A DNA stretch of 64,000 nt. Source: Apostichopus japonicus (Eukaryota; Echinodermata; Holothuroidea; Aspidochirotida; Stichopodidae). A program made the position numbers and the translations under genes. The notes under the pieces were generated by a model. That model had not been told where the DNA came from and made no database searches. It saw only the letters and a program-made list of their open reading frames with translations. The first letter of the stretch is position 1. The number at the start of each line of letters is the position of its first letter. The stretch lies in NCBI RefSeq assembly GCF_037975245.1, contig NC_092564.1, forward strand, positions 7,973,984-8,037,983, given 5' to 3'. Below are positions 1 through 10,937 of the stretch, in pieces.

Positions 1-1626
1 GGTTAGAAAATATGTTACTTGGTCCTCAGTGGAAAATCAATGTCCCCTGGACTATCCTCATAATTGTGTAAGCGAGTGGCAGAATTGTTAAACCAACTTT
101 GAAGCCAACCTTTTTACTTTCATGTAAAACGTTGCTTAGGTTTCTAATTATAATCTTTGACTTAACTCTCTCTGGGAGGTCAATGCAAAATTGGTTACTA
201 TTATTTCACAAGTGTCTAAGAATATTTATCTGCATTCATCCGGTCTTATCTGGAAAGATGACTTTATGGACTAAAAATATAGGTTTTTTTTCTTTTTAAG
301 AAAAGTTATTTGGAAATGGCATTTGAGATGAATACTTAAAGTCAGTAAATTTCCCTCTTTACTTTGGACAAAGAATGGTATTAAAATACATGAGAGATTT
401 GCCTGGCAAGAATACTGATGGTATTTGATGACATTTTCAGATCTTCTTGTGATGTTGTTTGACATACATAGCAATTCTCTTGTAGGGAAGATTGCGGGGG
501 GGGGGGGGGTTGGGAGAGTTATCTATAATGCTTCACTGCTTAAAATGAACCAAAGCAGAAAATTACGCCATTTTACATGAAATAGCTTACAAACGTCATT
601 TAACTCACAACCAAGCTTGAAAGTTATTTCATAATAAGTAATTTTCAGCGACAGTTATTCTCAGGTTAAATTACATTTTGTTTTTTTTTTCTCCCAAAGA
701 ATGGTTTGAAATATTCTGCTTTTCTGCCAACAAGTAATTTTGAAGGAACAAGGGAGAGAATATGTTGTATAGAATAAATCTATGCTGCAGGTGGTTGCAC
801 AGCACAATATCTCATGTTACGGAGAAGTGTTAATTTATTGATTGTTTGAGTTCTGTTTTTTCGTCCATTAGCAAATAAATTTATGTTCGATGCCATTTAT
901 TCGCCTAACTGGTGATGTATTATACGTACTACCCAAAGAGTTAAATCCTAGTTGTCTATTCATTTCAGCAGCATACATTAAACTTTTCTCAATATTAAAA
1001 TTTAACATTTAAAATTTAAAATTTGATCTCTTCTGATATGCTTTGCCATCATATCATTCAATTTAATTATTAATCTCTTCTCATTTAGTAATTTAAGGAA
1101 TTACAATCATGGGCATTTAATCAGATACTACAGAAGACTGCTAAGACCATGACAAAAGAAAAAGTTTCTCCTTTCTGTTACATTTCTTACTCATCACTGT
1201 AGAAAATAGGAAATGTGCAGGAATGAGAACAAAATCTTTGCAAAAGCAAAATAAAATGGTGGCCCTACTGTAAGATACAGGTGAATTGACTGTTGCATTT
1301 TTTTTAATTGAGCATTAAAGAAAAAAGAAGTCATTTTGGAATTTTAGAATAAATATGCTATTGACAGACATTGTAAGTCTTCTAGGGAAGACAGAAATAT
1401 TCTACACTGCTAATTGAACATTTCATCTCTTTTTTATTGCCACTCAGTGGATGGGCTGGGGTTTCTTGATTACAGGATATTTATACATGACTGTCATTGT
1501 AATCTGCACTTAAAAACCTTAATCAAACATGCACTTACTTTTGGCTAAGAATGTTATACTCTGATGTATTCTGTGGATAATTAATATCGTAAATTTTAAA
1601 GGTGAAACAAAGCACATTTCATCTCA

Positions 1627-1640
1627 GTTGCTATGGTAAT
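1627..1640 (+). promoter_or_regulatory. X-box-like motif (possible RFX site)
   Basis: The sequence GTTGCTATGGTAAT matches the RFX X-box pattern (GTTGCCATGGNAAC type) with only small departures: a C-to-T in the left half and the last base. It lies about 4.3 kb upstream of the RFX-family start codon. Binding is inferred from the motif only. Confidence 0.3.
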
Positions 1641-3071
1641 ATCACTCATTATGCTGTCACTGGATAAATTCACAATATTTCATCAACATATAAATTCACA
1701 TTGTCGTGATTATACCTGCTATTAGTATGTGCTTTTCACATAGTATTACAGATATGGTTCCTCAGAAGAAGAAAAAAAAACTGATCTGTCCTTTTAAACG
1801 TTAAAACGTGATTGAACTTGAGCTTGAGAATGTTTTAATTAATGTTACGGATATGGAAGTTAATTACTTAAACTTTGTGATTTAAAAACAGGAGATTTGA
1901 TTTTTTAACTGTTGGTATTCATTTTTCTCTTAACCCAAAATTTCTTTTCTATTCTATTTAATTATTTAGTTTTATAAACAATAAGAAATATACAAATTTA
2001 TGCTCATTTTGTCTAATTCTCTATAACTTTTGTAAATTTATGTAAATTGGAAGCAAATATGGTATTCAAATAACAACAAATGTTTTCAATAATGATGAGG
2101 TCAGTTTGTCACAGCTAGATATTGACGAGCCTTGTCCTGCAATTTTCTAACATCAAAATTTCTACTTCATATTTACCTCATTAAATTTGAAAAAAATGTT
2201 GAAACCTCAATTCCTTTTCCACTCCAAAAATCATACTAACCCTTACCCCTTCACCTTTTTCAATTCTTTCAAAGAGTTTCATCGGTATCTGTAGTACTTA
2301 CCATTTGTATAACAAGTCATACCTGATGAAAATACTTCTTGATCATGCTTAGGCAAATTTGGTTGCACTTGTTTCCAGTTAAAAATTATGGAGTGAAACA
2401 GCAAGGTTCTTTCTGTGTGATACCTTGTTACGCGTAAACTTTCTTGAAGCGAAATTGTATCATATAATCATGTCAATTTTGGAAACTATTGTGATTGCAT
2501 TAATTTCAGAAAGAGGTACCCAGGGGGGGTGGAGTATTACAATGTTGTCTTGGCAGGGGTGGGAGGCACAGAGCAGGGGGAGGGGTGAGTAACTTACAAA
2601 CGACAGTGCCAAATGTTTGCTTAGATCACAAGAAGTTAAATTCACAAGTTTGGGGACGGACAGATTGTATAAAAATCGTATCCTAAACTAGTTTTATTGC
2701 ATTTAACAAGGAGAGTACGTCCAGTGAGCATGTTCGATCCTCATTGGACCCTTTTAGTATGTCGTGTCAGAGGAATCTATGTTACCCTTCAGGATGTGGT
2801 GATATTGACTGGAAGCACAGTTTTATGTAATGGTATTGTTCATCATGCAGTGGTAAATACATATTAACTGATAGTTTTGCCATAACGTAACATGGTGACC
2901 TCATTTAATTACTATTGTTATGTTAAAAGTTGCTGATTTTTATGCTAAGATTGGATTTGAAATATTTTCCCCCTTTTTTGATGCAGAGGAAACCAAAATG
3001 GAGACCAGGTGCATTTGAGATGGTTGTGGACATATGTTTTAACAAAGCTTTCTCAGTGTGAATGGATTGTT

Positions 3072-3085
3072 GTTGCCTTGGTAAC
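3072..3085 (+). promoter_or_regulatory. X-box palindrome (possible RFX site)
   Basis: GTTGCCTTGGTAAC consists of two inverted RFX half-sites, GTTGCC and GGTAAC, separated by TT, the arrangement recognised by RFX winged-helix proteins. It lies about 2.9 kb upstream of the RFX-family start codon. The motif is seen directly; use as an autoregulatory site is inference. Confidence 0.4.
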
Positions 3086-4537
3086 CCAATACAGTACAAG
3101 TCATCTGAAAATAGTTGCTGATTAAAGTCATTTGAAATGATAGCTTATTATCATACTAATTAATATTTGCCTTTATTAAAAGAGAGGCTCTATAAATATC
3201 AAAATTTTATGAGTGTGAAGTCTATATATATTTTGTGTACATTATTCAGTCTAACATTGTGAGTGGAAAAAAAAAATCAGTTTGTCTGTACTAAAATAAA
3301 CTGCCTGATAGCTAATCTTAGACTTTGTTTCCTCTTGTTTGGGTCATACTGTTTAAACATAACTCACCATCCACAGAAAAGCTCTCACAAAAGTTCAGTG
3401 TGTATGTATGTGTGATTATAGAATGAGGATCTCGGGGAGAGGGGGGCGGGGGGAGGGGCAGGATGGCTACATTCCCTGGTCCTGGGTCACTTTTGGGGTT
3501 GGAAATGTAGGATGAATTATAGTTTATTCTCATTTCAATATTATACTTATGTAAATATTGCGACACCATTGAATGGGAAGAACAAGAGTAGAGAATTGGA
3601 TGATGCCAGCACCAGAAGTTTTGATATTATCAATAAAGTTCAAATGGCACCTTTGTCAGAAATGAGAATTTTAGACAGGATAACTGAAAACAGGCTCTTT
3701 AAGGATGGCTAGGTGCAGAGGCAGTGGAAGGGGAAAGATTTGAGGATGAGGGAGAGTGTTGGGTGCACCCTTTGAAGGATGGTGGGGTGTGGTACTTTGA
3801 TTTTTATTTGATGGAGCAAAACACAAAGTTAGCTCAAGAGGGGAGGGAGGTGGCCATGGCAGGGCTACTGATATACTTGGAATAATCCTTGTCCTCCTAT
3901 ACATGCATGTAATTTAATATCAAGACAAACTGAAATAGCGCAAGATTGCTCTGTGTCTTGATATTTAAATATGCTGGGCTGTTACATTCAGTTTTGGGGA
4001 ATTTAAAGGCCCAATTTGCAATTCCCAAAGTAAAAAAAAGATATTTAGTGTCACTTAAGTCGAATAATTCTGATTTATTAGTAAAACTAGCTCCAAATTT
4101 GTCATTGTTCCTTTACCAAATTTTTGCTGTGTTTGTGGAAATTTTGGAAATTCTTGATCTTCACCGACCATCATGCATATGAATATATCGTGATGTTGTT
4201 CCCAAATTCTCTATCCATTTAACCAAGTATCACAAATGGGATGTTGGAAATGACAACTTTGTATTTCTTAATCTTGACTGTAATTATCTCCGAAATTCAG
4301 TTTCCTTGAAAACTGACTATTTTCTCACAATTTCATCTTCTTTTGCAGAAATATTACTTGCTATATCGAAATTTCAGGTGCTTGTCTCAAAAAATTGTGC
4401 GCGTTTTATATACTATTTTTTTTTGGTGTGGTTGGCTGAGGGGAGGGATCGAAACTGCATGGACCTTTCGCTGTATATCGCGTGTAATATATCACGCAAG
4501 TGAAGGTATCTTTTTTTTAACTTACGCTCACTTGTGA

Positions 4538-5420
4538 ATAATAATAATAATAACTGAACTTATAAAGTGCTAAAATCTACGAAGTATTCAATAGCGCTGT
4601 ACAACCCTAATAGAATGCCAACTTGCAAAAATGAGTCTTCAAGCAAGACTTTGACTGAGAGTGGGAGTGGGAGAACTCCGCACAGATATGGGCAGACCAT
4701 TCCAGAGCTTGGGCCCGGCAGATGGAAAGGTACGGTCGCCATAGGTTGTCAGTTTAGTTCTGGGAACAGTGAGAGTGAGTGTATTGCTAGAATGCAAGGT
4801 ATAACGAGTATTGACCTGGAAGGACAGATCGTCTGACAAATAGGCGGGTGCCATTCCATGAATGCACTTATACACCAGGAGCAGTACTTTGAACTTAATT
4901 CTGAATTCAACAGGCAACCAGTGCAAAGAATGGAGGATACTCAACGATGGTGTGTTGAAGTCATAGCAGTCTACAACAAGCCTAGCTGCGCTGTTCTGCA
5001 GACGTTGCAGTCTCTGAATCAGATACCCTGGAATACCATGGAGCAAACTATTGCAATAATCCAAATGGCTATGAATGAATGAATGAACCAAGGTGCTCAT
5101 AGTTCTAGAAGACATATGTTTCCTAATATTCTTTAGATTAAAAATATAATAGAAACCAGTCTTGCAAACTTTACTGATATGTTTATCCATTTTCATGTGT
5201 TTGTCGAAAATAACCTCGAGGTTGCGGACTTGATCACAAGAAGCAATGGAAGAACCACCAACTTTGATAGACTTATTGACAACCTTTGTGAGCTGGACTG
5301 GAGTGCCGAGATTAATGAACTCAGTTTTACTATCGTTCAGCTTCAATTTATGAGCAGCCATCCAATCCCTAATATCTTTAGATAGAATCTTTAAATAGTG
5401 GTAAAGGATAGTTGTTTCTC
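4538..5420 (-). mobile_element. LINE 3' fragment (CR1/L2/Jockey-like reverse transcriptase C-terminus)
   Basis: Reading the minus strand gives the C-terminal part of a non-LTR retrotransposon reverse transcriptase. Recognisable segments in order are DWMAAHKLKLNDSKTEF, LDYCNSLLHGIP, RLQRLQNSAARLV, LHWLPVEFRIKFKVLLLVYK, HGMAPAYLSDDL and YGDRTFPSAGPKLWNGLP, the usual order in CR1/L2-type elements. The catalytic palm motif upstream is absent, so the copy is 5'-truncated, as is common for LINEs. Near 4639-4650 the frame shifts: the expected LKTHFCKLAF tail continues in another frame. The 3' end has a short non-coding tail and then an (ATT)n run on this strand (4540-4552 on +), typical of the group. 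It is a dead copy just upstream of the RFX gene. The exact clade is uncertain. Confidence 0.85.
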
Positions 5421-5742
5421 TAACGTAGAAGAGCTGCATTCGTCTCTGACTTCTAAATCCACCTACTGCCCTCAATTTTGTGCATTCACAAAATATAAAC
5501 ATTGATGATAATATGAATATTCACGCCGTATTTCCTTCTTAGTTTTTTTTTTATGCAAGAATAAAATATGTTTATGTTGGCTAAAGTAATCAGTGGTTAT
5601 CATTACTCGTTGTGTAGCATATGCTTCTTCATGAAACTGTAATTATTTAGCAAAAAAGAAAGTTGATATTACGTCATTCTGCTTGAATTGATCTTTGCAT
5701 AGATATTATGCTTTGTACATATACCTACATTGTTACTACAAT

Positions 5743-5986
5743 GAGATATATGATCAGCTGGCTCGTCGTCAGGATGTAGTGTTACCATCAAGATGCGTCG
5801 ACTCAGACGCTAAATGTGTGAATTTGGGCTCTTCGGAGCCGTATTTTTTACGTTTTTTTAGGTTTTTACTGGTATCAAACAATTTAATGTTATACTGTAT
5901 TGGAAGATGGATGAGGAGATGACAGGAGTGACCGAATATTTTGATAAAGAACAACAGTAGCATTTGGCCTGGAAATTACCACAACA
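5743..5986 (+). promoter_or_regulatory. Probable promoter / 5' leader of the RFX-family gene
   Basis: This stretch has more CpG and GC than the DNA around it and lies directly before the first coding exon. It contains two short inverted repeats (GCGTC...GACGC at about 5793-5808 and GGCTC TTC GGAGCC near 5827-5841). An in-frame TAA at 5945-5947 supports ATG 5987 as the first in-frame start. I see no clear TATA box, and the transcription start cannot be placed from sequence alone. Confidence 0.35.
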
Positions 5987-6126
5987 ATGGCTACGAGTAG
6001 GCCAACGTTGAGTTCTACAGGGGAAAAACAACACAACGCAAAAAATGCTCAGACAGGAAAACCGAAGGGTTCCAAGGCCCGATCGCGCAACGAAATGTAC
6101 ATGGAAAAGCTTGACAATTCCGTTAG
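5987..6126 (+). CDS. RFX7: RFX5/RFX7-family transcription factor, coding exon 1
   Basis: This is the likely first coding exon. ATG 5987 sits in a favourable context (ACAACAATGG) and is the first ATG after an in-frame stop at 5945. It encodes 46 residues beginning MATSRPTLSS: a basic, Ser/Lys/Gln-rich, low-complexity N-terminus ending EKLDNSV, then two bases (AG) of a split codon. The donor is AG|GTCGGT, so the exon ends in phase 2. The next exon begins with the single base needed to complete the codon. RFX5 and RFX7 also have variable N-termini before the conserved segment, so homology here is weak. The assignment rests on position, frame, splice phase and the exact fit to the microexon at 9851. 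The GTCGGT donor is only moderate, so an alternative 3' end is possible. Confidence 0.65.
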
Positions 6127-6886
6127 GTCGGTTCACATGTGTATCTAGTTTTACTTTCTTTCGTTCGAAGATGTAACTCACAGGCTTTGTTGTTGTCAAA
6201 GCAATCCATGCTAACCTATGAAGCCTAGTACGATACGATTTACGTTAGGATACCGACTTAGTGGTTTGACATGTGTCAGTACTAGTTCTAATACTACTAA
6301 GTACTACGCTTTCGAAAGCACAGTGCTGCTTGGCATATAGCCTAACTTTGTTAGGTTAGGAATCACCTAAAGATATAAGCGTAATAACAATATTTACAAT
6401 ATATAATTATCCAGCTTTGATGAGGAGTGGGGGTGCCCTAGCACGTTTATGTGACTTGATTGTTCCATTGTAGCATAGACTATGTATGAAACTTATTGTA
6501 GCCTAAGTAAGTGGTCCATGTTTTGGTAAATATTATATAATGGAGGTGCCTCAGCTGTTTTTTGTAGAAGTACCTAAACTTAAGTACCTAGGACAATGAA
6601 ATAAAAGTTATGTAGCTAATTCCAAACATCAGAACCACACAATTGACATGGCAATTATTGCATAAGGCTAGTAATAGTAGCATGGTGAATTCAAAGTTCG
6701 GACACTTAAGACTTAAAACACCTCAAAACTAAATCTTCTGGTATAAATCACCTGAAAATATACTTCATATGGTGGGAAATTTTGTTATAGTACGATAAAC
6801 GGCCAAACTTTCTTTCCTGCAAACTGTTTTCACGTTGTTTTCCAAGAAGATTCTTCGTGATTGTGGAACTGGTATTTCTTTGCTAG

Positions 6887-7163
6887 AGTATTGCGAAGTT
6901 CGGACACGCAACCCACAGTGTGGCGCTGGGGATAAAATTGGTGGCGCAGTTGCTCTTTTAGTTATTATAACAGACTTCATAGATCTTCGTAATTTTATTG
7001 ACAAATATGTAAGTAATTTAGTGCACATGGGTCATTTTTGAGAGAAAATAACTGTAGCTTCGTACTTTTTGGTGAAATTTGGCTCTTCCTGTAGGTTTTC
7101 ATGGTGAAAGCGTGTATTTCTTAGGGTGTCCGAACTTCGCAGTATGCCGAACTTCGCAATACT
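6887..7163. mobile_element. Short inverted-repeat element (MITE-like)
   Basis: The left end AGTATTGCGAAGTTCGGACA reappears in reverse complement at the right end. There the motif is partly duplicated: CCGAACTTCGC occurs twice between 7129 and 7163. The element is about 277 bp with no coding capacity. A convincing target duplication is not visible, so the class is unknown. A further AAGTTCGGACAC lies at about 6694-6705 outside these limits, so the true element may be larger. Confidence 0.5.
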
Positions 7164-7270
7164 GACTATACTGTATTGTTGTAGCCTAGATTAGTTAGAC
7201 CAAGTGTGTTGTTAATGGAACTGAGCATAATGGCATGCATTCAGTCATGAACAATTGAGTTAGGTGTAAT

Positions 7271-7293
7271 AAACAATCACATTGTGATTGTTT
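7271..7293. repeat. Perfect 11-bp-arm palindrome
   Basis: AAACAATCACA and its exact reverse complement are separated by one T. It could form a short hairpin. No function is assigned. Confidence 0.6.
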
Positions 7294-9235
7294 AGTTTAC
7301 CATTGATTGGCTAACTGGAGATGGTTGTGTACTGTTAGATTAGACAAGTTCAACTTAAAATGTTTCCTAGGGCTTTAATCGCAGCAAACCATTAGCATGG
7401 TTTTAGCAATCTGGTTTGCATCTATGTTGCATATATTGAATAAGTTAATAATTTACAGCATTCTACTAAGCTAATTAAGGTCATTCTGGTCAATAAGGTG
7501 CACTGATAAGTTAAATCAACCATTTATCCCTGATTTGATTAGCATTCAGCTTAGATGCGGATTTAAGATTAAGTTAAGCACCTCTAAGACCTTTATATAT
7601 TATGGAACCTTTAAGTGTCAGAATATGGTTGCCAAATTTAAACTTGGACCTTTCCAGCTTACTGCACAAAAACCTCAGTGAAAATGGCTGTGTTCTAAGC
7701 AATTTCCATATCAATATTCATTATTTTTATTGAGCTGTGTCGTTAAACAATTTGAGCTGAATTAAATTCACCAGATTTATTAGCAAGTCCATAGTATCTA
7801 CAAACTTCAATCAAAATTTGCAAGCCCCGCCCAACAGATCATGTGCAAATCAAATCTTTCTGTTTTGTTTACAACCATTAGGCCTAGGACTACTTTCACT
7901 TTTTGGCTAGCCAGTGTTAGGTCCCTTCTCTTGAATAGTATCTTTCTTTCAGTCTTACAGATGTAGCTTGCAAAATTTTGTCATTTCCTTCCATTGCAAT
8001 GAATAAACAGGTATTTTCAGACATATCCTCTTTGGAATTGGGTAAAAAAAGTGGACGATACAAGTATATAGGTTCCATTTGTGTAATGAACATACTGCTA
8101 TGGGCAGTCACAGTGATTATACGGTAAATCGTTCACGCCATAAGGGCATCAGAAATAAAATTTCTTTCGATTGCGACACTTCTCCATTAAACCCACCTGG
8201 TCAGAGTGCATTTAGAATAAGGAACATTGAATCTGCTTCTGAAGTTTGTTTTCCGAAATTCATCAGCAAACAGGTATTGAGACTTTACCCCTAGAGGTTG
8301 TCCTGCACACTTATACAAGCTAAATAGTGGATCAGTCGAGGTGTTTAAGTGAGGATGGAAAGAACAGATCTATGAAGGTGGTAATAGTAAATCAATGTAG
8401 CCTATGCTTCAAAAGGACACAGAAACATCAGACATAGTAAAATCCTGCAATCAAACAGCATATACAATATTTCTGTCCAAAAAAAGCTGGAAGCTCAATG
8501 GCATTAATATTTAAATAGAATTGATATCAAAAACTTTCAAATTGAATTATGATGTGGCCCTTGACACAACACTTTGGTTCTCTAATGTACTCATTGACAA
8601 AAACTCACGTTTTGTATCAGAATTTGATTATGTTAGCATTATTCTTCTTTGAAATTTATAAATGGTTGTATCCAAATCAGTTTTCCTAGCTTCCCTAGAT
8701 GTTGTTAGTGAGATATAGGTTTCATCAGGCTTTAATATTGCTTCTTCAATCATAAGAACAAGTTTCATACTTGACCACATTGAATGTCAACTGGTGACTT
8801 TCTAGCAGTGGCTTTTACTTGTTTGTGCCGTTCAGCTCCCATTCCAATTTGAAGTTTTAGTCTAGTAGTGTTCATAATGTTGGCATAGTTGGCATAATGT
8901 TGGCATAATGTTGGTCATGTTTTGTGAGATCTTGAACTGAAATTTAGTTGCGTAGTGGGATGTGGGTTACAGTTAACAAGTGTACAGGTTTCATACATCC
9001 TGCGTTATTCAACTGTAAATTGCATGCCAGTCTTTACTTGAAATATTTGTTGAGTAGCACAGGTGCAATGAGAACTTGAATGGAAAGCTGTGTGTTGTGT
9101 TGAAAGGAAAGATCAGGGATCTGATGACCTATAACCTCCTCCTTCATTCCACCAAAATAATACATGAGATGGGATGAAATGAAACTCATGTAAACATACG
9201 GCTTGCAAATGTAGCAATATAATTCATAACATGAT

Positions 9236-9338
9236 CAGGCATGAGACTCTTCCGCGGAAACGCGGATTTCCGATTTTTTTTCTTCTCATTTTCGTGTTTT
9301 TTTCTCGTAATTCGCGTTTTTTATTATTTTTTTGATTT

Positions 9339-9374
<36 letters not shown>

Positions 9375-9692
9375 CGAACATGCTGGACTGTGAAGGGAAG
9401 GAACACCGAATTTGACCAGTGGTGGAATCAAGTAGCACAAAGCAAGCAAAAAAGCCTTTTTTTGGTTCAAAAAAGCTAATGGATAAATTATACAAGCAGA
9501 AATTCCACACTTTTTTGGCAAGTTACGTAATGTGATAGATTCCATCTAGAGTCCACCATTTTGCATCTAAGCCCTCCTTACCTGACAAAAAATTTCTAAA
9601 GGGGAGGGAGACCCCCCTCCCCTTAAGCCCCTCCCCAAGGACGGCTATCGATAAATTTCAGATTTTTTTTCCCCGGCTCAGTCTCATCCCTG
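9236..9692. mobile_element. Non-autonomous DNA transposon with TIRs and 6-bp TSD
   Basis: The left end CAGGCATGAGACT and the right end (reverse complement CAGGGATGAGACT) form 13-bp terminal inverted repeats with one mismatch. The flanks carry an exact CATGAT duplication at 9230-9235 and 9693-9698. The 457-bp interior is low complexity, with a poly-T run at about 9341-9372, and encodes nothing. A 6-bp duplication is unusual; superfamily assignment is open. It lies 158 bp upstream of the 34-nt microexon. Confidence 0.7.
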
Positions 9693-9850
9693 CATGATGG
9701 ACACACGATGGATGTCTTAGTTTGATCAGTAGCAAAGTTTATTTTGAGTTAGAAAGTACTTTAGGGTAATTGAGATTAGAATGGGTAACTCAGTGAGACA
9801 TTTCTCAGAATTGCAATTCAATGCATTTCTTTTTTCTTTCCTCAATACAG

Positions 9851-9884
9851 CCTCAGTTCGAAAAGGAAAATTGAATCAATTTTG
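9851..9884 (+). CDS. RFX7: RFX5/RFX7-family transcription factor, 34-nt microexon 2
   Basis: This tiny exon has strong splice sites: a long pyrimidine tract and CAATACAG before it, and TTTTG|GTAAGT after it. Its first base completes the codon left open by exon 1 (AG+C, Ser), and its 11 codons read LSSKRKIESIL, ending in phase 0. Joined to exon 3 this gives KIESIL-SDVNNLGDVEK. That lines up with the conserved RFX5/RFX7 segment of the form KV-IL--V----D-EKLYLYLQLPSG, as I recall the vertebrate proteins. The fit of frame, phase and homology is strong although the exon is too short to stand out alone. It contributes the first part of the leucine-rich helical region that precedes the DNA-binding domain. 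Confidence 0.85.
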
Positions 9885-10287
9885 GTAAGTAATGAAGACA
9901 TTAATACTTAAATCATAAGTAAAATGTGTAAATTAATTAGTAAGTTTTGAAATCAGGTTATTACAGATATATATGGAATATAATTTAAGTATTTATCCCA
10001 TTATGGTATGCCCCAACCATCCTACACCCTCATTCTCCCTCTCCCTACCTTGCCTCCTCTTCCTCTTCCCCCTCCTTCCCCAACCTATGGACTTATAATG
10101 ATCAGTATCGATGAATCCTTGAGACTTCATCTCGTTGTGACAACTTTTACTTGTGCTTCGGTCAGTTTTTCACACCTATAGAACAAGTATGGCAAGCAGG
10201 CACTTAGGCCAATGCAGCGTAGAAGCAGCCTAGAACATCACAGCTCCTTTCAACAGACTTGCAGTATGGGTACTACAGCATGAAAAT

Positions 10288-10660
10288 GAGTACAAGTAGA
10301 ATTCCCCTTGGTATGAGTACAAGTAGAGTTCTCCTTGGTATGAGTACTTAAGTAGAATTCCCCTTGGTATGAGTACAAGTAGAGTTCTCCTTGGTATGAG
10401 TACTTAAGTAGAATTCTCCTTGGTATGAGTACTTAAGTAGAATTCTCCTTGGTAATGAGAATGAGTACAAGTAGAATTCCCCTTGGTATGAGTATAAGTA
10501 CATGTAGAATTCCCCCTTCGTATGAGTACCAGTACAAGTAGAATTCCCCTTGGTATGAGAATGACTACAATTCCCCTTGGTATTAGATTGAGTACAAGTA
10601 GAATTCTCCTTGGTATATGTGTGAGTACCAATAGTATTCCCCTTGGTGTGAGTACAAGTA
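10288..10660. repeat. 27-bp minisatellite
   Basis: A unit of about 27 bp, of the form GAGTACAAGTAG-AATTCCCCTTGGTAT, is repeated with small indels. The first two unit starts (10288 and 10315) are exactly 27 bp apart. Variation includes CCCC/CTCC alternation and TACTTAAG replacing TACAAG. Open frames on both strands here are products of the repeat. Confidence 0.9.
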
Positions 10661-10910
10661 CTTTATTTTTCACTAGTACTCTATACTACATAGTCTCAAG
10701 TACAACTACAAGTATGGTTAGCAGGAATACAGCCAACCTTGTTAGAATACAAACTGTCCCAGTGCAGACTCAATACAAAGTCAGCCTTATATTTACAATG
10801 TGTGTAATATGCAGGTATTCAACAAGCATACAGTAATTTGTAAAACACACTGTTGCTCTGAAAAATAAATCTGAACACCAGACCCACATTCTACAGAGAT
10901 CATCTATCCT

Positions 10911-10937
10911 TGTTTTTTTTTTTGGGGGGGGGTGGGG
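10911..10937. repeat. Poly-T/poly-G tract
   Basis: A T run passes directly into a G run. Similar T-to-G junctions occur near 18258-18281 and 22318-22342, and a C-to-T version at 25752-25770. Long G runs of this kind can form G-quadruplexes and are prone to sequencing error. Confidence 0.8.

Larger units (their letters stand above)
1..4537. other. Upstream non-coding region
   Basis: This AT-rich stretch has no open frame that resembles a known protein and no convincing exon. It carries homopolymer tracts (a G run near 496-510, G-rich tracts at 2523-2585 and 3435-3460) and two motifs resembling RFX X-boxes, listed separately. I see no RNA gene. It is taken as intergenic or distal regulatory DNA upstream of the RFX-family gene starting at 5987. 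Confidence 0.6.
6127..9850 (+). other. Intron 1 of the RFX-family gene
   Basis: This 3.7 kb intron runs from the GTCGGT donor to a pyrimidine-rich acceptor ending CAATACAG at 9850. It holds an inverted-repeat element (6887-7163), a 23-bp palindrome (7271-7293), a short TGTTGGCATAA tandem (about 8877-8918) and a TIR element (9236-9692). No other coding sequence is supported. Confidence 0.6.

Noticed and set aside
10404-10836. Open frames on both strands over the 27-bp repeat
   Set aside because: They are periodic translations of a minisatellite with no other protein features.
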